A DNA stretch of 64,000 bases from Oceanimonas sp. GK1 (GTDB lineage: Bacteria > Pseudomonadota > Gammaproteobacteria > Enterobacterales > Aeromonadaceae), in NCBI RefSeq assembly GCF_000243075.1, contig NC_016745.1, positions 1,567,001-1,631,000 on the forward strand, given 5' to 3'. Of the stretch, positions 29,544 to 40,142 are shown in pieces. Position 1 is the first letter of the stretch. Each line of letters opens with the position of its first letter. The translations under genes and the position numbers were made by a program. The notes beneath the pieces were generated by a model. That model ran no database searches. It saw nothing but the letters and a program-made list of their open reading frames with translations, and was not told where the DNA came from.

Positions 29544-31691
29544 GTGAATCCTATCGTTAAGACCTTCCAGTACGGTCAGCATACCGTTACCCTTGAAACC
29601 GGCGTGATTGCCCGTCAGGCCACTGCCGCCGTGATGGCCAGCATCGACGACACTTCCGTGCTGGTGAGTGTGGTCGGCAAGCGCGAAGCGGACGAAAGCC
29701 GCGACTTCTTTCCGCTGACCGTCAACTACCAGGAGCGTACCTACGCCGCCGGCCGTATTCCCGGCAGCTTCTTCAAGCGTGAAGGCCGCCCTACCGAAGG
29801 CGAAACACTGACCGCGCGTCTGATTGACCGTCCCATTCGTCCGCTGTTTCCCGATGGATTCAAAAACGAAGTGCAGGTGATTGCCACCGTCATGTCCGCC
29901 AATCCGGAAATTGCCCCGGACATCATTTCCATGCTGGGCACCTCTGCCGCCCTGGCCATCTCCGGCATTCCCTTTGCCGGCCCCATCGGCGCCGCCCGGG
30001 TGGGTTACATGAACGGTGAATACGTGCTGAACCCCAGCATCAGCGAGCTGAAAGACAGCCAGCTGGACCTGGTGGTGGCCGGTACCGCCGGTGCCGTATT
30101 GATGGTGGAATCCGAAGCCTCGGTACTGCCGGAAGAGGTCATGCTGGGCGCCGTCATGTATGGTCACGAGCAGCTGCAGACCGCTGTGAATGCCATCAAT
30201 GAATTTGCCGCCGAAGTGGGTACCCAGCCCTGGGACTGGCAGCCCAAGGCCGAAAACGAAGCCCTGAAAGCCAAGGTAGCCGAGCTGGCCTCTGCCGAGC
30301 TGGGCGAAGCCTACCGCATTACCGACAAGACCGCCCGCCGCGACGCCATCAGCGACATCAAGGCCAAGGTTCAGGCTGCCGTGCTGGAGCAGTCGCCGGA
30401 AGCGGAAATCAAGGAAATTCAGGAACTGCTGGGCAAGCTGGAAAAAACCATCGTCCGTGGCCGCGTGGTACGCGGTGAACCGCGCATCGACGGCCGTGAG
30501 CCCGACATGATCCGCGCCCTGAACGTGGCCACCGGCCTGCTGCCCCGTGCCCACGGCTCCGCCCTGTTCACCCGCGGCGAAACCCAGGCCCTGGTGGCCG
30601 CCACCCTGGGCACCGAGCGTGATGCTCAGCTGATTGACGAGCTGACCGGTGAGCGCGCCAACCGCTTTATGCTGCACTACAACTTCCCTCCCTACTGTGT
30701 GGGTGAGACCGGCATGGTCGGCAGCCCCAAGCGCCGGGAAATCGGTCACGGCCGTCTGGCCAAGCGCGGCGTGGCAGCGGTGATGCCGAGCCAGGAAGAA
30801 TTCCCGTACACCGTACGGGTGGTGTCCGAAATCACCGAGTCCAACGGCTCTTCCTCAATGGCCTCCGTGTGCGGCACTTCGCTGGCACTGATGGACGCCG
30901 GTGTGCCGATCAAGGCCTCTGTGGCCGGTATCGCCATGGGTCTGGTGAAGGAAGCAGAAGGCTTTGTGGTGCTGTCCGACATTCTGGGTGACGAAGATCA
31001 CCTGGGCGACATGGACTTCAAGGTGGCCGGTACCAGTGAGGGCGTGACCGCCCTGCAGATGGACATCAAGATCGAAGGCATCACCAAAGAAATCATGGAA
31101 GTGGCCCTGAAGCAGGCCCGCAACGCCCGTCTGCACATTCTGAAGGTGATGGACGAAGCCCTGCAGGCGCCCCGTGCCGACATTTCCGATTTCGCGCCGC
31201 GCATTCACACCATCAAGATCAACCCCGAGAAGATCCGTGATGTCATTGGCAAGGGCGGCGCCACCATTCGCGCCCTGACCGAAGAAACCGGCACCACCAT
31301 CGAGCTGGACGACGACGGCACCGTGAAAATCGCCGCCGTGGACGGTGAAGCCGCCAAACTGGCTATTCGTCGCATCGAGCAGCTGACCGCGGAAGTGGAA
31401 AGCGGCACCATTTATGAAGGTCAGGTGGTGCGTCTGGCCGACTTCGGCGCCTTCGTCAACATTCTGCCCGGCAAGGACGGTCTGGTGCACATCTCCCAGA
31501 TCACCGAAGAGCGGGTGAAGAATGTGTCCGATCACCTGAAAGTGGGTGACACCGTCAAGGTCAAGGTACTGGAAGTGGACCGTCAGGGCCGCATTCGCCT
31601 GTCCATCAAGGAAGCCAACAAGCCGGAAGAGGCCGAAGCCGCTCCTGCCGCCGAGGCGACCGAAGAAGCCAAGGCCGACAGCGCCGAATAA
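29544..31691 (+). CDS. pnp: Polyribonucleotide nucleotidyltransferase (PNPase)
   Basis: 3'-5' phosphorolytic exoribonuclease of the degradosome. The protein is 715 residues from a GTG at 29544, preceded by AAGGA at 29530-29534 with correct spacing. The frame stays open upstream to 29262, but that part crosses the insertion sequence and the repeat and is not homologous. Two RNase PH domains, a KH domain ([11 protein letters not shown]) and an S1 domain ([15 protein letters not shown]) are present. The acidic Ala/Glu tail is typical. Confidence 0.97.
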   Translation: MNPIVKTFQYGQHTVTLETGVIARQATAAVMASIDDTSVLVSVVGKREADESRDFFPLTVNYQERTYAAGRIPGSFFKREGRPTEGETLTARLIDRPIRPLFPDGFKNEVQVIATVMSANPEIAPDIISMLGTSAALAISGIPFAGPIGAARVGYMNGEYVLNPSISELKDSQLDLVVAGTAGAVLMVESEASVLPEEVMLGAVMYGHEQLQTAVNAINEFAAEVGTQPWDWQPKAENEALKAKVAELASAELGEAYRITDKTARRDAISDIKAKVQAAVLEQSPEAEIKEIQELLGKLEKTIVRGRVVRGEPRIDGREPDMIRALNVATGLLPRAHGSALFTRGETQALVAATLGTERDAQLIDELTGERANRFMLHYNFPPYCVGETGMVGSPKRREIGHGRLAKRGVAAVMPSQEEFPYTVRVVSEITESNGSSSMASVCGTSLALMDAGVPIKASVAGIAMGLVKEAEGFVVLSDILGDEDHLGDMDFKVAGTSEGVTALQMDIKIEGITKEIMEVALKQARNARLHILKVMDEALQAPRADISDFAPRIHTIKINPEKIRDVIGKGGATIRALTEETGTTIELDDDGTVKIAAVDGEAAKLAIRRIEQLTAEVESGTIYEGQVVRLADFGAFVNILPGKDGLVHISQITEERVKNVSDHLKVGDTVKVKVLEVDRQGRIRLSIKEANKPEEAEAAPAAEATEEAKADSAE

Positions 31692-31708
31692 GCCAGTCGC
31701 GTGATGCC

Positions 31709-31740
31709 AAAAGCCGGAGCATGTTCTCCGGCTTTTTTTA
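31709..31740 (+). terminator. Rho-independent terminator after pnp
   Basis: AGCCGGAG (31712-31719) pairs with CTCCGGCT (31726-31733), flanked by AAA and a run of seven T. Confidence 0.9.
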
Positions 31741-31747
31741 TTTTAAC

Positions 31748-31789
31748 TCCTCACTCCTCACTCCTCACTCCTCACACCTCACGTCTCAC
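31748..31789. repeat. Heptamer tandem repeat (TCCTCAC x4, then ACCTCAC, GTCTCAC)
   Basis: Six 7-bp units directly after the pnp terminator. The unit is the reverse complement of the GTGAGGN units at 615-663. The array is in perfect register for four copies, so copy number may vary between strains. Confidence 0.85.
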
Positions 31790-31859
31790 CAACAACACTT
31801 GCCAAGCCAGGCCCGGCTTTGCACAATGAAGCCACTTTCAGCTAAAGGAACCCACACTC

Positions 31860-32495
31860 ATGGAGCTGGCGGATTACCGACGGGAATACCTGCAGGGTGG
31901 CCTGCGCCGCAACGACCTGCCCAACGATCCATTGTCCTTGTTTGAAACCTGGATGCAGCAGGCCATTGCCGCCAGTCTGCCTGACCCCACCGCCATGGTG
32001 GTGGCCACGGTGGATGAGCAGGGCCAGCCTTATCAGCGCATTGTGCTGCTCAAGCAGGTGGATGAGCGGGGTTTTGTGTTTTACACCAACATGGGCAGCC
32101 GCAAGGCCGCACACCTCAACCAGAATCCTCGGGTCAGTCTGCTGTTTCCCTGGCATCCGCTGGAGCGTCAGGTACATGTGACCGGTCAGGTGGAAAAACT
32201 GTCTGCCACCGAGGTGATGAAGTATTTCGCCAGTCGTCCAAAGGACAGCCAGATCGGCGCCTGGGTGTCGAAGCAGTCTTCGCGCATTTCGGCCCGTGGC
32301 CTGCTGGAAGCCAAGTTTCTGGAAATGAAACAGAAGTTCGCCAGTGGCGAAGTGCCCCTGCCCAGCTTCTGGGGTGGATTCCGCGTCAGGGTCGACTCGG
32401 TGGAATTCTGGCAGGGCGGCGCCAACCGGCTGCACGACCGTTTTCTTTATCAGCGCGAGAATGATGGCTGGAGCATTTCCCGCCTGGCGCCCTGA
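31860..32495 (+). CDS. pdxH: Pyridoxamine/pyridoxine 5'-phosphate oxidase
   Basis: FMN-dependent oxidase making pyridoxal 5'-phosphate, the last step of vitamin B6 synthesis and salvage. The protein is 211 residues, close to E. coli. It opens [20 protein letters not shown]; the FMN-binding [19 protein letters not shown] and the C-terminal [17 protein letters not shown] segments are diagnostic. Confidence 0.98.
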   Translation: MELADYRREYLQGGLRRNDLPNDPLSLFETWMQQAIAASLPDPTAMVVATVDEQGQPYQRIVLLKQVDERGFVFYTNMGSRKAAHLNQNPRVSLLFPWHPLERQVHVTGQVEKLSATEVMKYFASRPKDSQIGAWVSKQSSRISARGLLEAKFLEMKQKFASGEVPLPSFWGGFRVRVDSVEFWQGGANRLHDRFLYQRENDGWSISRLAP

Positions 32496-32520
32496 GTGCA
32501 ACGCGAGCCGGGAGGCCAGC

Positions 32521-33015
32521 ATGCTGATTTGCAGAACCGAACGTCCCGGTGACGGCGACGACATCGACGAGGTGGTGTTTGCCGCCTTTAACCGGCCCGA
32601 CGAGGCGGATCTGGTGCTGGCCCTGCGGGAGCAGGGGGCCATCAGCGTTAGTCAGGTGGCGGAGTATGAGGGGGCCATTATCGGCCACCTGGCCATGAGC
32701 CCGGTGCTGATCAACGGTGAAGACATCGGCTGGCTGGGGCTGGCGCCGGTGAGTGTGTGGCCCGACTGCCAGAATCAGGGGGTGGGCTCGGAGATGATCC
32801 GCGAGGCCATTCAGGCCGCTCATGACTTTGACTGGGCCGGCATCGTCGTGCTGGGCAATCCGGCCTATTACCGGCGCTTTGGGTTTCGCCCGGCCCGTGA
32901 GCTGGAGCTGACCTGCCCCTATCCCGAGGCCGGCGATGCCTTCATGGCGCTGGCGCTGAAACAGCCGGCGCCTGCCGGCCTGGTGACTTACCACAGCGCT
33001 TTTGACGAGCTCTGA
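32521..33015 (+). CDS. GNAT-family N-acetyltransferase (YhbS-like)
   Basis: A 164-residue acetyltransferase of unknown substrate. ATG 32521 follows a GGGAGG site. The acetyl-CoA loop is QNQGVGSEMIREAI, preceded by the strand IGWLGLAPVSVWPD, and the C-terminal part has VVLGNPAYYRRFGF, typical of the YhbS/COG3153 group. It may be co-transcribed with pdxH, 25 bp upstream. No reaction can be assigned. Confidence 0.82.
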   Translation: MLICRTERPGDGDDIDEVVFAAFNRPDEADLVLALREQGAISVSQVAEYEGAIIGHLAMSPVLINGEDIGWLGLAPVSVWPDCQNQGVGSEMIREAIQAAHDFDWAGIVVLGNPAYYRRFGFRPARELELTCPYPEAGDAFMALALKQPAPAGLVTYHSAFDEL

Positions 33016-33064
33016 ACCGGTTTTTACCTGTCTTTATACCGCTATGCAGGCAGCTTATTCCTGT

Positions 33065-33091
33065 CATTATGCCTGCTACGCAGGCATAATG
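33065..33091. repeat. Perfect 12-bp hairpin after the acetyltransferase gene
   Basis: CATTATGCCTGC (33065-33076) pairs with GCAGGCATAATG (33080-33091) around TAC. Part of it (CATTATGCC) recurs at 33110. It has no T-run. It lies in the short gap before roxA and could be an mRNA-processing hairpin or a small repeat. Confidence 0.6.
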
Positions 33092-33135
33092 AGCCGCTAT
33101 TCTTGAAGCATTATGCCCCTGTTGCGAGTTTCCCC

Positions 33136-34278
33136 ATGCACAGCCCTCTTAAACTGGATATCGACCATTTTCTGGCTCACGACTGGCAGCGCCGGCCGCG
33201 TTTGTTCAAGGCGGCCCTGCCAGACTTTGACGATCCCTTAAGTCCCGACGAGCTGGCCGGCCTGGCCCTGGAAGCCCACATCGAATCGCGCCGAGTGTGG
33301 CGGGAGCAGGGGCACTGGCAGGCGGAAACCGGACCGTTTGAGTCTTACGATCACCTGGGTGAGTCCGACTGGACCCTGCTGGTGCAGGCAGTCAACCAGT
33401 GGCATCCGGGGGTGCAGGACCTGGCCGATCTGTTCCGCTTTATTCCCGGCTGGCGTTTTGACGACGTCATGGTGAGCTTTTCCACTCCGGGGGGCGGTGT
33501 CGGCCCTCATATCGATCAGTACGGGGTCTTTATCATTCAGGGCGCCGGCAGCCGCCGCTGGCGGGTAGGGGAGCGCCAAAGCCTGCGCGAATTCGCCGCC
33601 CACGGCGCCCTGCGCCACTGCGACGATTTCGAGGCGGTGATTGACGAGGTATTGCAGCCCGGCGACATGATCTACATTCCTCCCGGTTGCCCCCACGAAG
33701 GCTACGCCGAGACGCCGGCACTGAATTATTCCATCGGCTTTCGCGCTCCCGATGCCAAGGACTTGTTCTCCAGCTTTGCCGATCACCTGCTGGCCCACGT
33801 CGACCGCACCCGTCGGTTTGACGATGCCGGCATGGCCGCCACCCAGGCCCATGGACGACTCGATGACAGCGTGATGAGCCAGGTGAAAACCCTGATGCGT
33901 GAGCTGCTGGACGACGACGCCCGGCTGAACGACTGGTTTGGCGAAATGATCTCGGAAGCCAAACACGATCTCGACCTGGAAGCCGCCGAGCCCGCCTACA
34001 GCCTGGAAGAGCTGGTGTTGCGCCTGGATCACGGCGACCATCTCTACCGCCTGGGCGGTGTGCGCTGTTTTTACCACCAGGGCAGCGAGGAGGTGTTTTA
34101 TCTGGATGGCGATCGCCATCAGCTGGCCGAGCCCGATGCCGACGCCATCGCCCTGCTGTGCGATCAGGCCCGTATCTGCGGCCCGGAAGTGGCCTGCCTG
34201 AAAGAGCCCCGCAACCTGCTCGACTGCCTGCTGCCCCTGGTGAATCAGGGCTACTGGTACTTTGAGGAAGACGAGTAA
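33136..34278 (+). CDS. roxA: 50S ribosomal protein L16 arginine hydroxylase RoxA (YcfD)
   Basis: JmjC-type Fe(II)/2-oxoglutarate oxygenase that hydroxylates an Arg of ribosomal protein L16. The protein is 380 residues from ATG 33136 (MHSPLKLDIDHF). The metal triad is clear: His125 and Asp127 in GPHIDQYG and His187 in PPGCPHEGY, the same numbering as the E. coli enzyme. A C-terminal winged-helix part follows. The frame is open 11 codons upstream but ATG 33136 matches the family. Confidence 0.94.
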   Translation: MHSPLKLDIDHFLAHDWQRRPRLFKAALPDFDDPLSPDELAGLALEAHIESRRVWREQGHWQAETGPFESYDHLGESDWTLLVQAVNQWHPGVQDLADLFRFIPGWRFDDVMVSFSTPGGGVGPHIDQYGVFIIQGAGSRRWRVGERQSLREFAAHGALRHCDDFEAVIDEVLQPGDMIYIPPGCPHEGYAETPALNYSIGFRAPDAKDLFSSFADHLLAHVDRTRRFDDAGMAATQAHGRLDDSVMSQVKTLMRELLDDDARLNDWFGEMISEAKHDLDLEAAEPAYSLEELVLRLDHGDHLYRLGGVRCFYHQGSEEVFYLDGDRHQLAEPDADAIALLCDQARICGPEVACLKEPRNLLDCLLPLVNQGYWYFEEDE

Positions 34279-34281
34279 GTG

Positions 34282-34974
34282 ATGGCGCTGTATTTCGTAC
34301 TGGAATCCCCGGCTCGCCCGGAAAACGTCGGCGCCGCCGCCCGCGCCATGAAAACCATGGGCTTTGAACACCTGCGGCTGATCAACAGCAAAGTGCATGA
34401 GCAGGAGCAGGCCCGGTGGGTGGCCCACGGCGCTCAGGAAATACTGGCCCAGGCCGAATATTTTCCCACCCTGGCCGAGGGCCTGGCCGACATGGATCTG
34501 GTGATCGCCACCACAGCTCGGCGGCGGGGGCGCTACCAGCACTACCTGACGCCCCGGGAAGCGGTGGTCCAGATAAACAACAAGGCGGTGCAACGGGTGG
34601 CGGTGCTGTTTGGTTGCGAGGAGTCGGGCCTGAGCAACGAGCACCTGGCTCAAGCGGATATCATCAGCTATCTGCCGCTCAAGGTGAGCTATCCGTCCCT
34701 GAACCTGGGCCAGGCCATCATGCTTTATGCCTGGGAGCTCAGCCAGGGACTGGCGCCGGAAAGCGAACAAAAAAACGACGTTCGGCAGGGAAATGCCCAA
34801 CTCCGTGTGTTGCAGCAAAAAACAGAACAACTGCTGGGATCGATTGGAGTTTCGCAGCAGGAAAAACTGGCAGAGTGGGTAAAGGACCGGCTGCCTGTGC
34901 TGGAACAGCGGGATCTGAACCTGCTGCACCTGCTTTGCAAGGACCTTGAGCGGGCGCTCAAATCCCGGGAGTGA
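34282..34974 (+). CDS. lasT: SpoU-family RNA 2'-O-methyltransferase LasT/YjtD
   Basis: A 230-residue SPOUT-class (TrmH/TrmJ-like) RNA methyltransferase. Motif 1 is ARPENVGAAARAMKTMGF, motif 2 is VLFGCEESGLSNE and motif 3 is LNLGQAIMLYAWEL, forming the SAM-binding knot. The C-terminal extension is helical. It is next to the threonine operon exactly as yjtD/lasT is in E. coli. The RNA target is not established here. ATG 34282 lies one codon after an in-frame GTG. Confidence 0.88.
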   Translation: MALYFVLESPARPENVGAAARAMKTMGFEHLRLINSKVHEQEQARWVAHGAQEILAQAEYFPTLAEGLADMDLVIATTARRRGRYQHYLTPREAVVQINNKAVQRVAVLFGCEESGLSNEHLAQADIISYLPLKVSYPSLNLGQAIMLYAWELSQGLAPESEQKNDVRQGNAQLRVLQQKTEQLLGSIGVSQQEKLAEWVKDRLPVLEQRDLNLLHLLCKDLERALKSRE

Positions 34975-34976
34975 AG

Positions 34977-35005
34977 TTGACAAGCCAGCGGCCCCGGGTT
35001 ATTGC
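34977..35005 (+). promoter_or_regulatory. Probable thrLABC promoter
   Basis: A perfect TTGACA (34977-34982) is followed after 17 bp by TATTGC (35000-35005), a poor -10. Its position 30 bp before the leader peptide fits. Confidence 0.55.
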
Positions 35006-35035
35006 TATGCCATTCGTTGTTACAGGTTGTACGTC

Positions 35036-35107
35036 ATGCTGCTGTTTACCCGCACCACCACCATTATTATTACCGGCACCACCATGGGTGGCACCGGGGC
35101 GGGCTGA
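35036..35107 (+). CDS. thrL: thr operon leader peptide
   Basis: A 23-residue ORF too short for standard gene finding: MLLFTRTTTIII, then TGTTMGGTGAG. It has eight threonine and three isoleucine codons, mostly in runs, as required for ribosome-mediated attenuation by threonyl- and isoleucyl-tRNA levels. It lies between the promoter and a strong attenuator before thrA. Confidence 0.92.
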   Translation: MLLFTRTTTIIITGTTMGGTGAG

Positions 35108-35136
35108 TGCGCTGACGACAAACAGAATTTGAATCG

Positions 35137-35177
35137 AAAAGCCCGTGTCCCAAGCCGATACGGGCTTTTTTTGTTTT
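35137..35177 (+). terminator. thr operon attenuator
   Basis: AAAAGCCCGT (35137-35146) pairs with ACGGGCTTTT (35160-35169) around a 13-nt loop and is followed by TTTGTTTT. Stalling of ribosomes at the Thr/Ile codons of thrL would prevent its formation and allow thrABC expression. Confidence 0.9.
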
Positions 35178-35193
35178 ACACAGGGAGTAATGA

Positions 35194-37650
35194 ATGCGAG
35201 TCCTGAAATTTGGCGGTACGTCGCTGGCCAACGCCGAGCGCTTTGATACCGTGGCCGACATCGTGGTCAACAACCAGCGCCAGTCCCAGGTGGCCCTGGT
35301 GCTGTCGGCCCCGGCGCGGGTTACCAATCATCTGGTGGCGGTGGTGGAGCAGACCATTCGTGGCCTGGAAGCGGCGCCGGTGCTGAAGGAGATCGAGCAG
35401 ATCTTTCACGGCATTATCGACGGACTCAAGGGCAAATATGCCGGGCTCGACGAGGCGGCTCTTAAGGTCACGGTGGAGCGGGAGCTGAACCAGCTGACCC
35501 GGCTGCTGCAGGGCGTGAGCCTGCTGCAACAGTGCCCCGACAACATTCAGGCCCGTATTCTGAGCCGGGGTGAGGCGCTGTCCATCGCCACCATGGCCGA
35601 GCTGCTGCGTGCCCGGGGCGAGCAGGTGGAAGTGATCTCTCCCCAGGAAATGCTGCTGGGCGAGGGCAGTGTGCTGGAAGCCCAGGTGAATATTGAGGTG
35701 TCCCGCCAGCGCTTTGCCGACAAGGGCCTGCGTGACGACTGCGTCTATCTGATGCCCGGCTTTACCGCCGGCAACGAGCAGGGCGAAACCGTCATTCTCG
35801 GCCGCAACGGCTCCGACTATTCCGCCGCCGTACTGGCCGCCTGTGTGGGCGCCGAGTGCTGCGAGATCTGGACCGACGTGGACGGCGTGTACAACTGTGA
35901 CCCGCGCCTGGTGCCCGATGCCAAGCTGCTGCGCCAGCTGTCCTACAAGGAGGCCATGGAGCTGTCCTATTTCGGTGCCAAGGTACTGCACCCGAAAACC
36001 ATCGCGCCCATCGCCCAGTTCCATATTCCCTGTCTGATCAAAAACACCGGCAATCCCCAGGGGGAAGGATCGCTCATCGGCCCCGAGTGCAGCGACGACG
36101 ATCTGCAGGTGAAGGGCATCTCCGATCTGGCCGGCATGACCATGATCAACATCTCGGGCCCGGGCATGAAGGGCATGGTGGGCATGGCCGGCCGGCTGTT
36201 CTCCTGCATTTCCCGCGCCGGTGCCAGCATCGTGCTGATCACCCAAAGCTCGTCGGAATACAGCGTCAGCTTCTGTATTCACACCTTTGATAAACAAAAG
36301 GTGCAGAAGGCCATCGCCAGCGAATTTGCCCTGGAATTCAAGAACAACCTGCTGGAGCCGCTGGAGCTTATCGACGATCTGGCCATCATCTCCCTGGTGG
36401 GGGATCGCATGCGCACCGCCCGAGGCGTGTCGGCTCGCTTCTTCAACTCCTTGGCGGAAGCCTCCATCAATATCGTGGCCATCGCTCAAGGGTCCAGCGA
36501 GCGCTCCATCTCGGCGGTGATCCGCAAGGAAAAGGTGACCGAGGCGATCAAGGCCTGTCACCAGAACTTCTTCTCCAGCCGCCAGTTCATCGACGTGTTC
36601 CTGGTGGGCTGTGGCGGTGTGGGGGGAGCCCTGCTGGAGCAGATCCGCCGTCAGCAGCCGGTGCTGGAAGCTCAGGACATCGGCATTCGCGTGGTGGGTA
36701 TCGCCAACTCCCGCAAAATGCTGCTGGATAAAAACGGTATCAACCTCACTGACTGGCGCGACCACCTGGCCCAGGCTCAGGAAAGCTTCAGCCTGGAGCG
36801 GGTGACCCGCCTGGTGGAGGACAGCCACCTGATCAACCCCGTACTGGTGGACTGCACCACCAGCGAGCAGATTGCCGATCAGTACGCCGACTTTCTGGCC
36901 GCTGGTTTCCATGTGGTCACCCCCAACAAGAAGGCCAACACCGCCAGCCTGGATTACTATCGCGAGCTGCGCCGCTCGGCCCGCTCCACTCGCCGCAAGT
37001 TTTTGTATGAAACCAACGTGGGTGCCGGTTTGCCGGTGATCGAGAACCTGCAGAACCTCATTCGTGCCGGCGATCAGCTCAAGGCCTTTGGCGGCATTCT
37101 GTCCGGCTCCCTGTCTTACATCTTTGGCAAGCTGGACGAGGGCATGAGCTTTGCCGAGGCCACCCGCATTGCCCGGGAAAACGGCTTTACCGAGCCGGAT
37201 CCCCGGGACGATCTCAACGGTATGGACGTGGCCCGCAAGCTGCTGATCCTGGCCCGGGAGGCGGGCATGGAGCTGAACCTCGACGACATTGAGGTGGAGC
37301 AGGCGCTGCCGCCGGGGTTTGACGCCAGCGGCGACATCGAATCCTTTATGGCCCGCCTGCCACAAGCGGACGCCTGGTTTGCCCAGAAGGCCGCCGAGGC
37401 GGGCGAGGGCCGCGTGCTGCGTTATGTGGGCGCCATCGAAAATGGCCAATGCAAGGTTGCCATTCGGGCCGTTGACGGGGATGATCCCCTGTTCAAGGTC
37501 AAGGACGGCGAAAACGCCCTGGCGTTTTACACCCAGTATTACCAGCCCATTCCGCTGGTGCTGCGCGGCTACGGTGCTGGTGCCGATGTGACCGCCGCCG
37601 GTGTGTTTGCCGACCTGTTGCGCACCCATAACTGGAAGCAGGAGATTTAA
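35194..37650 (+). CDS. thrA: Bifunctional aspartokinase I / homoserine dehydrogenase I
   Basis: Catalyses the first and third steps from aspartate to threonine. The protein is 818 residues. The N-terminal kinase domain begins [17 protein letters not shown]; two ACT regulatory domains lie at about 315-460; the NAD(P)-binding homoserine dehydrogenase half begins about residue 465 with [15 protein letters not shown], and contains [12 protein letters not shown] and [12 protein letters not shown]. The fused arrangement is that of E. coli ThrA and is usually feedback-inhibited by threonine. CAGGGAG precedes the ATG. Confidence 0.98.
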   Translation: MRVLKFGGTSLANAERFDTVADIVVNNQRQSQVALVLSAPARVTNHLVAVVEQTIRGLEAAPVLKEIEQIFHGIIDGLKGKYAGLDEAALKVTVERELNQLTRLLQGVSLLQQCPDNIQARILSRGEALSIATMAELLRARGEQVEVISPQEMLLGEGSVLEAQVNIEVSRQRFADKGLRDDCVYLMPGFTAGNEQGETVILGRNGSDYSAAVLAACVGAECCEIWTDVDGVYNCDPRLVPDAKLLRQLSYKEAMELSYFGAKVLHPKTIAPIAQFHIPCLIKNTGNPQGEGSLIGPECSDDDLQVKGISDLAGMTMINISGPGMKGMVGMAGRLFSCISRAGASIVLITQSSSEYSVSFCIHTFDKQKVQKAIASEFALEFKNNLLEPLELIDDLAIISLVGDRMRTARGVSARFFNSLAEASINIVAIAQGSSERSISAVIRKEKVTEAIKACHQNFFSSRQFIDVFLVGCGGVGGALLEQIRRQQPVLEAQDIGIRVVGIANSRKMLLDKNGINLTDWRDHLAQAQESFSLERVTRLVEDSHLINPVLVDCTTSEQIADQYADFLAAGFHVVTPNKKANTASLDYYRELRRSARSTRRKFLYETNVGAGLPVIENLQNLIRAGDQLKAFGGILSGSLSYIFGKLDEGMSFAEATRIARENGFTEPDPRDDLNGMDVARKLLILAREAGMELNLDDIEVEQALPPGFDASGDIESFMARLPQADAWFAQKAAEAGEGRVLRYVGAIENGQCKVAIRAVDGDDPLFKVKDGENALAFYTQYYQPIPLVLRGYGAGADVTAAGVFADLLRTHNWKQEI

Positions 37651-38607
37651 ATGAGTGTTGTAGCCTATGCGCCGGCCTCTACCGCCAACGTCAGTGTTGG
37701 GTTTGATGTGCTGGGGGCTGCGCTGGCCCCCCTCGACGGCTCCCTGCTGGGTGATCGGGTGCTGGTGGAGAATGCCAGCGGTGAGTTCAGCCTGACCAAC
37801 GCCGGCCCCTATGCCCACAAGCTGCCGGCCGACCATACCCAGAACATCGTTTACGACTGCTGGCTGGCCTATGAACGGGCCCTGGAGAAAAAGGGCCTGG
37901 CGCGCAAGCCGCTGGCCATGACCCTGGAGAAAAACCTGCCGGTGGGCTCGGGGCTGGGCTCCAGCGCTACCAGCATCGTCGCCGCCTTTGTGGCGCTGAA
38001 TGCCTTTTATGACAACGCCATGAGCGAGCATGAGCTGATGCTGCTGATGGGCGAGCTGGAAGGCCAAATCTCCGGCTCCATCCACTACGACAACGTGGCG
38101 CCTTGCCATCTGGGCGGCATGCAGCTGGTACTGGATGAAGCCGGCGTGGTCAGCCAGACCCTGCCGTCCTTCGATGAATGGTACTGGGTGGTGTGCTACC
38201 CGGGCATTGCGGTGTCTACCTCCGCCGCCCGGGAAATTCTGCCGGCCCAGTACCGCCGCCAGGACTGCCTGGAATACGGCCGCCGGCTGGCGGGCTTCGT
38301 GCATGCCAGCCACACCGGCCAGGAAAAACTGGCCGCCGCCATGCTGAAAGACGTGATTGCCGAGCCCTACCGCGCCCAGCTCATTCCCGGCTTCAAGGAA
38401 GTGCGCGAGCACGCCGCCGCCATGGGCGCATTGGCCACCGGCATTTCCGGCAGCGGCCCCACCGTGTTCACGGTGATGAAGGACTTGCATCAGGCGGAAA
38501 AGCTCAAGGCCTGGCTGGCCGACCACTTTATTCAGAATCAGGATGGCTTTTGCCACATTTGCAAACTCGACGCCGAAGGCGCGCGAGTCACAGGAACCAA
38601 GCTATGA
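37651..38607 (+). CDS. thrB: Homoserine kinase
   Basis: GHMP-family kinase that phosphorylates homoserine. The protein is 318 residues, with ATG immediately after the thrA stop. The ATP loop [17 protein letters not shown] and the N-terminal [14 protein letters not shown] are diagnostic; the C-terminal [11 protein letters not shown] loop is present. It overlaps thrC by 4 nt. Confidence 0.98.
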   Translation: MSVVAYAPASTANVSVGFDVLGAALAPLDGSLLGDRVLVENASGEFSLTNAGPYAHKLPADHTQNIVYDCWLAYERALEKKGLARKPLAMTLEKNLPVGSGLGSSATSIVAAFVALNAFYDNAMSEHELMLLMGELEGQISGSIHYDNVAPCHLGGMQLVLDEAGVVSQTLPSFDEWYWVVCYPGIAVSTSAAREILPAQYRRQDCLEYGRRLAGFVHASHTGQEKLAAAMLKDVIAEPYRAQLIPGFKEVREHAAAMGALATGISGSGPTVFTVMKDLHQAEKLKAWLADHFIQNQDGFCHICKLDAEGARVTGTKL

Positions 38608-39878
38608 AGTTGTACAATATCAAGGATAACGCCGAGACCATCAATTTTGCCGGGGCCGTCAAGCAGGGCCTGGGCCGCGGCCAGGGCCTGTTCTTTCCGG
38701 AGCAGTTAAGCCCGCTGGCCAATGTGGATGCCCTGCTGGAGCTGCCGCTGGTGCCGCGCTCCGTGGCCATTCTGCAGCACCTGATCGGGGATGAAATTCC
38801 TGCCGATACCCTCACCGCCATGGTGGAGCACGCCTTTACCTTCCCGGCGCCGCTGGTGAAGGTGGACGAGCACACCTATGCCCTGGAGCTGTTCCACGGC
38901 CCGACCCTGGCGTTCAAGGACTTCGGCGGCCGCTTCATGGCCCAGTGCCTGGCCACCCTGCGCAGCGACGGCAAGATCACCATTCTCACCGCCACCTCCG
39001 GCGACACCGGTGCCGCCGTGGCCCACGCCTTCTACGGCCTGCCCAATATCGACGTGGTGATCCTGTATCCGGAAGGCAAAATCAGCCCGCTGCAGGAAAA
39101 GCTGTTTACCACCCTGGGCGGCAATATTCGCACCTTTGCAGTAAAGGGCGACTTCGATGCCTGTCAGGCCCTGGTCAAGCAGGCCTTTGACGACGAAGAG
39201 CTGAAGGCCACCGTGGGCCTGAACTCCGCCAACTCCATCAACATCAGCCGGCTGCTGGCCCAGGTGTGTTATTACTTTGAAGCCGTGGCCGAGCTGCCCG
39301 CCGAGCAGCGCCACAAGGCGGTGATCAGCGTGCCGTCCGGCAACTTCGGCAACCTCACCGCGGGCCTGATTGCCAAGGCCATCGGCCTGCCGGTGAAGCG
39401 CTTTGTGGCCGCCACCAACGCCAACGACACCGTGCCGCGTTACCTGGACAGCGGCAACTGGGCCCCCAACGAGACGGTTGCTACCCTGTCCAACGCCATG
39501 GACGTGAGCCGGCCCAACAACTGGCCGCGGGTGGAAGAGCTGTGCCGGGTCAAGGGCTGGAGCCTGTCCGACATCGCCTCCGGTGCGCTTAACGACGAGC
39601 AGACTAAAGACGCGCTCAAGCGGCTGTTTGCCAAGGGCTACCTGTGCGAGCCCCACGGCGCCATCGCCTGGGATCTGCTCAACAAAGAGCGGGGCAAGGA
39701 TGAGGTGGGCATTTTCCTGTGCACCGCCCATCCGGCCAAGTTCAAGGAAAGTGTGGATGCCATTCTCGAGCAGGACATTGCACTGCCGGGGCCGCTGGCC
39801 AAGCACGGCGCCATGGCGTCTCTGTCCGAGACCATTCCCGCCGACTTCGCCGTGCTCAAGGCGAAAATGATGGACTGA
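38604..39878 (+). CDS. thrC: Threonine synthase
   Basis: PLP enzyme converting O-phosphohomoserine to threonine. The protein is 424 residues from ATG 38604 ([19 protein letters not shown]), overlapping the thrB stop. The frame is open for 142 codons upstream inside thrB, but that part is a shadow. The PLP lysine is in [15 protein letters not shown], and [15 protein letters not shown] is the phosphate loop. Confidence 0.98.
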   Translation: MKLYNIKDNAETINFAGAVKQGLGRGQGLFFPEQLSPLANVDALLELPLVPRSVAILQHLIGDEIPADTLTAMVEHAFTFPAPLVKVDEHTYALELFHGPTLAFKDFGGRFMAQCLATLRSDGKITILTATSGDTGAAVAHAFYGLPNIDVVILYPEGKISPLQEKLFTTLGGNIRTFAVKGDFDACQALVKQAFDDEELKATVGLNSANSINISRLLAQVCYYFEAVAELPAEQRHKAVISVPSGNFGNLTAGLIAKAIGLPVKRFVAATNANDTVPRYLDSGNWAPNETVATLSNAMDVSRPNNWPRVEELCRVKGWSLSDIASGALNDEQTKDALKRLFAKGYLCEPHGAIAWDLLNKERGKDEVGIFLCTAHPAKFKESVDAILEQDIALPGPLAKHGAMASLSETIPADFAVLKAKMMD

Positions 39879-39901
39879 GGCGATCGCCTTTTCCCTTGAC
39901 G

Positions 39902-39928
39902 ATGCCGGGCTTGTCCCGGCATTTTTTT
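39902..39928 (+). terminator. Rho-independent terminator of the thr operon
   Basis: ATGCCGGG (39902-39909) pairs with CCCGGCAT (39915-39922), followed by a T-run. Confidence 0.9.
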
Positions 39929-39966
39929 GCCATTCCTCACTTCCCGTCTCAATTCCCCCTGTTCTT

Positions 39967-39984
39967 TGTAAGCGATCTCTCAAG
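39967..39984 (+). promoter_or_regulatory. Possible UvrY/GacA binding site upstream of csrB
   Basis: TGTAAG-N6-CTCAAG resembles the TGTAAG-N6-CTTACA consensus in its first half. It lies about 175 bp upstream of the predicted csrB start, a distance like that in E. coli. The second half-site is weak. Confidence 0.4.
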
Positions 39985-40108
39985 CCGCGCGTGGAAAAGG
40001 CGCTTTTACTCTGTGGTTTTTAGGTCAGCTTTTTTGCAAGTGCATGAATATAAATAGCTTAATCTATTTGTTCAAAACCTGACCAGGACAGATTGCTTTG
40101 ATCCTGCG

Positions 40109-40136
40109 TTGTTCCGTTCAGGGGGAAAGGTATAGT
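40109..40136 (+). promoter_or_regulatory. Predicted csrB promoter
   Basis: TTGTTC (40109-40114), a 16-bp spacer and TATAGT (40131-40136) place the start near 40143, which gives an RNA of about 360 nt. Confidence 0.5.
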
Positions 40137-40142
40137 TAACCC

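Noticed and set aside
31748-31789. CRISPR or regulatory iteron array from the heptamers
   Set aside because: The unit is only 7 bp with no spacers, and no replication initiator gene is nearby.
35176-38556. A 1126-codon minus-strand frame opposite thrA and thrB
   Set aside because: Typical antisense open frame of a GC-rich gene; thrA and thrB on the plus strand are unmistakable.
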